From contig CAZOGY010000149.1 of the NCBI GenBank assembly GCA_964579305.1, forward strand, positions 1 to 7,842: a stretch of 7,842 bases of DNA, read 5' to 3'. The translations under genes and the position numbers were made by a program. Position 1 is the first letter of the stretch. The number at the start of each line of letters is the position of its first letter. Below are positions 5,986 to 7,842 of this stretch, one piece after another. Origin of the DNA: JBCBWG01 sp964579305. GTDB taxonomy: Bacteria > Pseudomonadota > Alphaproteobacteria > Rhizobiales > Hyphomicrobiaceae. The notes below the pieces were generated by a model. It was not told the DNA's origin. It did not search any database and saw only the letters and a list, made by a program, of their open reading frames with translations.

Positions 5986-6666
5986 ATGCGGTCCAGAACC
6001 GGCAAAACTTTCGCGTCGCGCCATCGCCCGATCCTCGCAATCATGGTCAAGGCGCCGGTGATGGGACGCGTCAAGACACGGCTTGGCCGGCAGATTGGTC
6101 CCGTTACGGCAACGCGTTTTTTCCGGAGTGCGGTGCCAGCGCTTGTGCGCAGATTGCAACGGGATCCGCGTTGGCACACCGTGCTCGCGATCGCGCCTCA
6201 GCCAGATTTGATGACGGCCGCGCTGCCGGCGGGGACTTGGCGGATCGCGCAATCCAACGGGGATCTGGGTGCCCGCATGCAGCAGGTCATGGACCATCCG
6301 CTGGGTGGGCGGCGTCGCGTGCCGGGACCGGTCCTGATCATCGGAACCGATATTCCAGCGATTTGTCCGCAAGATGTTGCGGACGCTTTTGCCCGTCTGG
6401 GGTCTCAGAGTGCTGTTCTTGGTCCGGCGCCAGACGGTGGATTTTGGTCGGTCGGGTATGCGCGCGCGCCGAAGGTGCCACGGGCGTTTGGTGGCGTGCG
6501 GTGGTCAAGTGCGTCTGCGTTATCAGATACCGTGGCGCGTCTTGGCGGGGCGGATCATGTGGCCAAAGCCGCGACGTTGGCCGACGTGGACGATGCTGAA
6601 ACGTGGCAAGCCGTGCGGCCGTGGAGTGGACGCGTCGTGCTGCCAGTTGCGGTTCGGCAGCGGTGA
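5986..6666 (+). CDS. TIGR04282-type (DUF2064) nucleotidyltransferase-like protein
   Basis: Predicted protein of at least 226 residues, of the DUF2064/TIGR04282 group: a GT-A-like fold related to CofC and other nucleotidyltransferases. The nucleotide-binding signature is KAPVMGRVKTRLG (22-34). It is followed by QSNGDLGARMQQ (89-100), GTDIPAI (120-126), LGPAPDGGFWSVGY (145-158) and the late DVDDAETW (200-207), all in the family order and spacing. Asp122 and Asp150 are the likely metal or substrate ligands. The real activity is not established from sequence; the arsenosugar label comes from gene neighbourhoods elsewhere. The ATG at 5986 is the first in-frame start after the gap and leaves a normal length, but no ribosome binding site is seen and the frame is open back to the gap, so the start may lie inside it. 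It follows its usual TIGR04283 partner. Confidence 0.85.
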   Translation: MRSRTGKTFASRHRPILAIMVKAPVMGRVKTRLGRQIGPVTATRFFRSAVPALVRRLQRDPRWHTVLAIAPQPDLMTAALPAGTWRIAQSNGDLGARMQQVMDHPLGGRRRVPGPVLIIGTDIPAICPQDVADAFARLGSQSAVLGPAPDGGFWSVGYARAPKVPRAFGGVRWSSASALSDTVARLGGADHVAKAATLADVDDAETWQAVRPWSGRVVLPVAVRQR

Positions 6667-6672
6667 TCGGGC

Positions 6673-6840
6673 GTGCTGGCGCGTTATGCGCACTTGAAGG
6701 CCACAGCGGATCGCTACCGCGGGCGTTGCCACGAACTTCCGATTGAGCCGAACGCGCGCTTGGCCGATCATCTCCTCGAAACGAAGACAAGTGCCGACGC
6801 CCCTTCCTTGCTCGTTCCCATCGAGGCGCAGAATGTCTGA
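6673..6840 (+). CDS. Possible small protein of 55 residues
   Basis: GTG-initiated frame starting 6 nt after the TIGR04282-type stop and in the same frame; its end overlaps the next gene by 8 nt (ATGTCTGA). The product begins MLARYAHLKATADRYRGRC and is soluble, mixed-charge, with two cysteines fewer than a metal site would need (only one Cys). About 71 per cent of codons end in G or C, like the neighbouring genes. The tight spacing and overlap suggest translational coupling. I do not recognise the family, and the start has only a weak upstream purine stretch. It could also be the C-terminal tail of the preceding protein beyond an in-frame TGA, or non-coding spacer. Confidence 0.4.
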   Translation: MLARYAHLKATADRYRGRCHELPIEPNARLADHLLETKTSADAPSLLVPIEAQNV

Positions 6841-7842
6841 AGCGCAGTCGCAATTCTCTCCGGCGCAGATCTATGCAGCCGGTCTGCGCGCGGAACACGA
6901 AGGCCGCCTCGATCACGCGCGCCAGTTTTACGACCATGTGGCAACACATATGGGTGAGGCGCCGGAAGCCAGCCTGGCGCGCCAGGCGCTTGCGCGTTTG
7001 AGTGGCGCGACGGCGCAAGCCCAGCCGCAGCAAAGCGGGGCCGATCGGCACGACGCAATCCGGCCAGCGCACGGACATGAACAAGGTCAAAGACACGGGC
7101 CCGGACAGGTTTCAGGACATGCTTCAGGACATGTTGCAGGACTGGGGCCTTCTCCGTCCTCGGCACACGTCGCAAGCGACCCGCGCGGCCGCCCGCCGAT
7201 CCATGGCCAACAGCGGATTGAGCCCGCATTCGGAACGACCCCAGGTTTTGGAGCACCGCCGCCGCCGGACGAGACACCGCGTTCAGCGCCATCGCAAAGC
7301 GGGCCTTCGCCGTCGTCAAGTCAAGCGCAGTTTCGATCCATGCAGGATCGGTTGCAGGCAGCGGCTCAAGATGGCGGGTTTGCCTCAGAGCCGCCGCGTG
7401 GCGCGGGCCCGGCGGAGGGGTATCAGTCCGGCCAGAGCGTGCGCGGCCGTCAGCCGGTGGCGCAAAGCCGGGAGGCCGATGTTACTGCATCGCAAGCGCG
7501 CACGGTGACAAGCGGCGGTACTGGTCTGCGGATGGGCATGGTCATGCCAGGCCAGGTCGCGCGGCCCAAGTATGTGGCTGGACGCGCGGTGGCCTTATTG
7601 CTCACCGTGCTGGGCGGACTTTTGATTTTCATTGGGATGGTGTGCGCGGGCGCGGCTTTGACGGTGGGCGCGGATACGATGGCGGCATTTGGCGTGCCGG
7701 CGATTGTCCTGATGCCGCCAACGGTTGTCGCCGTGCTTGGCGCCGGCTGCGGCCTCATTTTGATTGGTCAACTGGCCAGTGCGGGGTTCGACGCGGCCAA
7801 CGCAACGCGGATCGCGACATCTATCACGGTTGCGCAGGCCGT
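6833..7842 (+). CDS. Unrecognised helical, linker and two-transmembrane protein (3' end outside window)
   Basis: Open frame of 336 codons continuing past the window end. Residues 9-57 form a probable helix pair with a TPR-like pattern (YAAGLRAEHEGRLDHARQFY, 14-33, then ARQALARL, 49-56). Residues 58-245 are low-complexity, rich in Gly, Pro, Ser, Gln and Ala, with a His/Gly-rich part (78-103) and a proline run (142-145). Two hydrophobic segments follow: about 249-277 (VAGRAVALLLTVLGGLLIF onward) and about 288-313 (PAIVLMPPTVVAVLGAG onward). GAGG (6823-6826) lies 6 nt before the ATG, supporting the start. Without a signal peptide, the N-terminal region is most simply cytoplasmic with a membrane hairpin behind it. 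Longer frames on the other strand overlap this region but lack domain-like features. The family is not recognised; a membrane-anchored interaction scaffold is a guess. Confidence 0.7.
   Translation, partial: MSEAQSQFSPAQIYAAGLRAEHEGRLDHARQFYDHVATHMGEAPEASLARQALARLSGATAQAQPQQSGADRHDAIRPAHGHEQGQRHGPGQVSGHASGHVAGLGPSPSSAHVASDPRGRPPIHGQQRIEPAFGTTPGFGAPPPPDETPRSAPSQSGPSPSSSQAQFRSMQDRLQAAAQDGGFASEPPRGAGPAEGYQSGQSVRGRQPVAQSREADVTASQARTVTSGGTGLRMGMVMPGQVARPKYVAGRAVALLLTVLGGLLIFIGMVCAGAALTVGADTMAAFGVPAIVLMPPTVVAVLGAGCGLILIGQLASAGFDAANATRIATSITVAQA
7109..7144 (+). repeat. 12-nt tandem repeat in the linker of the membrane protein, three copies
   Basis: Units GTTTCAGGACAT, GCTTCAGGACAT and GTTGCAGGACTG lie head to tail. 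In the reading frame they encode V-S-G-H, A-S-G-H and V-A-G-L (residues 93-104). A 12-nt unit keeps the frame, so copy-number change would only alter linker length. Confidence 0.7.

Noticed and set aside
6338..7096. 252-codon open frame on the minus strand
   Set aside because: Spans the end of the TIGR04282-type gene and the start of the membrane protein; the product is Arg/Pro/His-rich, as antisense shadows usually are.
7002..7508. 168-codon open frame on the plus strand in another phase of the membrane protein
   Set aside because: Product is very Arg-rich without domain features; the alternative frame starts at a good ribosome binding site and leads into two membrane helices.

Overview
The window reads as chromosomal DNA of an alphaproteobacterium from a draft or metagenome scaffold (100 Ns at 5850-5949). 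The strongest taxonomic evidence is a CcrM-type GANTC adenine methyltransferase with the C-terminal domain typical of the alphaproteobacterial cell-cycle enzyme, preceded by rnhB. GC is high, third codon positions are GC-rich, and the gene set is mostly housekeeping. Genus cannot be told from this sequence.

Layout. The left two-thirds (64-4901) holds four genes on the minus strand, transcribed right to left: a PA0069-family radical SAM protein, ribonuclease HII (rnhB), CcrM, and a large YiiX-like permuted papain-fold protein. They are 100, 127 and 207 bp apart. These gaps are long enough to carry their own signals, and each holds one: a two-tier hairpin, a copy of a structured 43-nt repeat, and a 10-nt tandem repeat. 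The 242-bp region 4902-5143 separates this block from rightward genes: a TIGR04283-type GT2 glycosyltransferase, the assembly gap, a TIGR04282-type (DUF2064) nucleotidyltransferase-like protein, a possible 55-residue ORF, and an unrecognised protein with a helical N-terminus, a low-complexity linker and two membrane segments that runs off the window end.

Function. CcrM methylates GANTC in newly replicated DNA late in the alphaproteobacterial cell cycle. RNase HII removes ribonucleotides left in DNA. The radical SAM protein is distantly related to spore photoproduct lyase and ends in a pentapeptide resembling a sliding-clamp-binding motif. The leftward block therefore has a possible DNA-maintenance theme, though the YiiX-like gene does not obviously fit it. 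The TIGR04283/TIGR04282 pair commonly occurs together and is named after arsenosugar clusters, but no arsenic gene is visible here.

Most notable observations: (1) a 43-nt repeat, 39/43 identical, that contains the stop codons of two unrelated genes and keeps a hairpin through G-U substitutions; (2) only four GANTC sites found by eye in the window, all in ccrM, rnhB or just before rnhB; (3) the membrane protein at the right edge, with no family recognised. I see no defence system, CRISPR array, transposase or RNA gene.
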